From: Planctomycetota bacterium
Lineage (GTDB): Bacteria; Planctomycetota; Phycisphaerae; Sedimentisphaerales; Anaerobacaceae
Length of the DNA: 6,610 bases
Reading direction: 5' to 3'
NCBI GenBank assembly: GCA_020344865.1
Contig: CP070830.1
Coordinates: 1,624,052 to 1,630,661, forward strand
The position numbers and the translations under genes were made by a program. The notes under the pieces were generated by a model. It saw only the letters and a list, made by a program, of their open reading frames with translations, was not told the origin of the DNA and did not search any database. Below, piece after piece: positions 6,155 to 6,610 of this stretch. How positions within the stretch are numbered: the first letter of the stretch is position 1; each line of letters starts with the position of its first letter.

Positions 6155-6610
6155 CTAATGCGTAATCGTAAATGAATCTATAACACTTCCATCGTCTGCA
6201 CTAATAGCCTCAAAATTAAGCGTGTTCCCGTTAATCGCAACCTTGCCGAAGTGGTGAACCATCTCACAATATTCTATATACTCTGAATAATTAGGATCCG
6301 GCTCCCGCAACGGCGCCCCGCCGCCGCCAAGAGTAAGGTGCTGAATACCATCTACTTCGCAGCGGGCGTAATAATGGTTATGGCCGCCAAAAATTATATC
6401 AGCACCATACTCCACACACAAAGGATGTATCAGCTTCTGAACGGCTCGATCGTCAGGATGTCCGCCGCCCGCACTGTAACCCGGTGAGTGGAGAATGATA
6501 AACTTCCACTGTTTGCTCGTCGTCGCAAGCTGGTCCTTAATCCACGCCAACTGAGGACTCTTTCTATTTAGCCTCGCATCATACTGGTCAACAATTACAA
6601 ACAGCGCCGG
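6155..6610 (-). CDS. Metallophosphoesterase / purple-acid-phosphatase-like protein, C-terminal part
   Basis: The gene runs off the right edge; 151 C-terminal residues are visible and end at a TAG. The visible part matches the end of the calcineurin-like phosphoesterase fold in its purple acid phosphatase form: 'QLAWIKDQL', then the metal-ligand histidine in 'IILHSPGYS' (visible residue 41), then 'GGHNHYYAR' with the two histidines of the GHxH motif (77 and 79), then the Gly-rich 'LGGGGAPLR'. Such enzymes hydrolyse phosphate mono- or diesters at a two-metal centre. The N-terminal ligands (the Asp, Asp and Asn motifs) and any signal peptide are outside the window. The protein ends soon after the fold with no dockerin-like tail, unlike its two neighbours. 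The true substrate cannot be told from this fragment. Confidence 0.88.
   Translation of the reverse strand, partial: PALFVIVDQYDARLNRKSPQLAWIKDQLATTSKQWKFIILHSPGYSAGGGHPDDRAVQKLIHPLCVEYGADIIFGGHNHYYARCEVDGIQHLTLGGGGAPLREPDPNYSEYIEYCEMVHHFGKVAINGNTLNFEAISADDGSVIDSFTITH

Noticed and set aside
1..6610. CRISPR arrays, insertion sequences, tRNA or rRNA genes, LPXTG or PEP-CTERM sorting signals
   Set aside because: I looked on both strands and found no repeat-spacer pattern, transposase motif, cloverleaf or such C-terminal signals.

Overview
The window most likely comes from a Planctomycetota bacterium of class Phycisphaerae (Sedimentisphaerales-like). This is inferred from the proteins, not from a marker gene. 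Two large secreted proteins carry paired calcium-loop (dockerin type I-like) tails ending in the 'D..DL..LA..WL' / 'N..DF...AENWL' signature. One of them also has the 'VYFGT...YYWRVDEVN...GDVWSFT' Fn3/Ig-like repeats that are common in that class. Base composition is moderate, codon use looks uniform, and there is no sign of mobile DNA.

Everything recognisable lies on the minus strand, so transcription runs from right to left. At the right edge is the 3' end of a metallophosphoesterase / purple-acid-phosphatase-like gene (6155-6610). It is closed by a strong rho-independent terminator (6080-6108). Next comes a roughly 390-base non-genic stretch with a plausible promoter (6003-6031) and a long leader holding several small hairpins and two overlapping candidate small ORFs. 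The leader precedes a 919-residue secreted LamG / Fn3-like / jelly-roll protein (3003-5762). A 228-base gap with a terminator-like hairpin (2879-2902) and a near-consensus extended -10 promoter (2818-2846) leads to an 876-residue secreted C10 (streptopain-family) cysteine protease with accessory domains and a dockerin-like tail (144-2774). The leftmost 143 bases hold no gene that can be supported.

The three genes appear to be separate transcription units rather than one operon, because recognisable terminators and promoters lie between them. The two complete products share an export signal and a related two-repeat tail, so both probably act outside the cytoplasm and may be held by the same kind of partner. 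One is a protease and the other a non-catalytic binding protein, which suits a life degrading and attaching to organic particles or polymers. That functional link is inference.

No clearly new defence, mobile or regulatory system is visible. The points most worth a second look are the LamG domain inserted between the two dockerin-like repeats of the 919-residue protein, and the long leader with cysteine-containing small ORFs in front of it.
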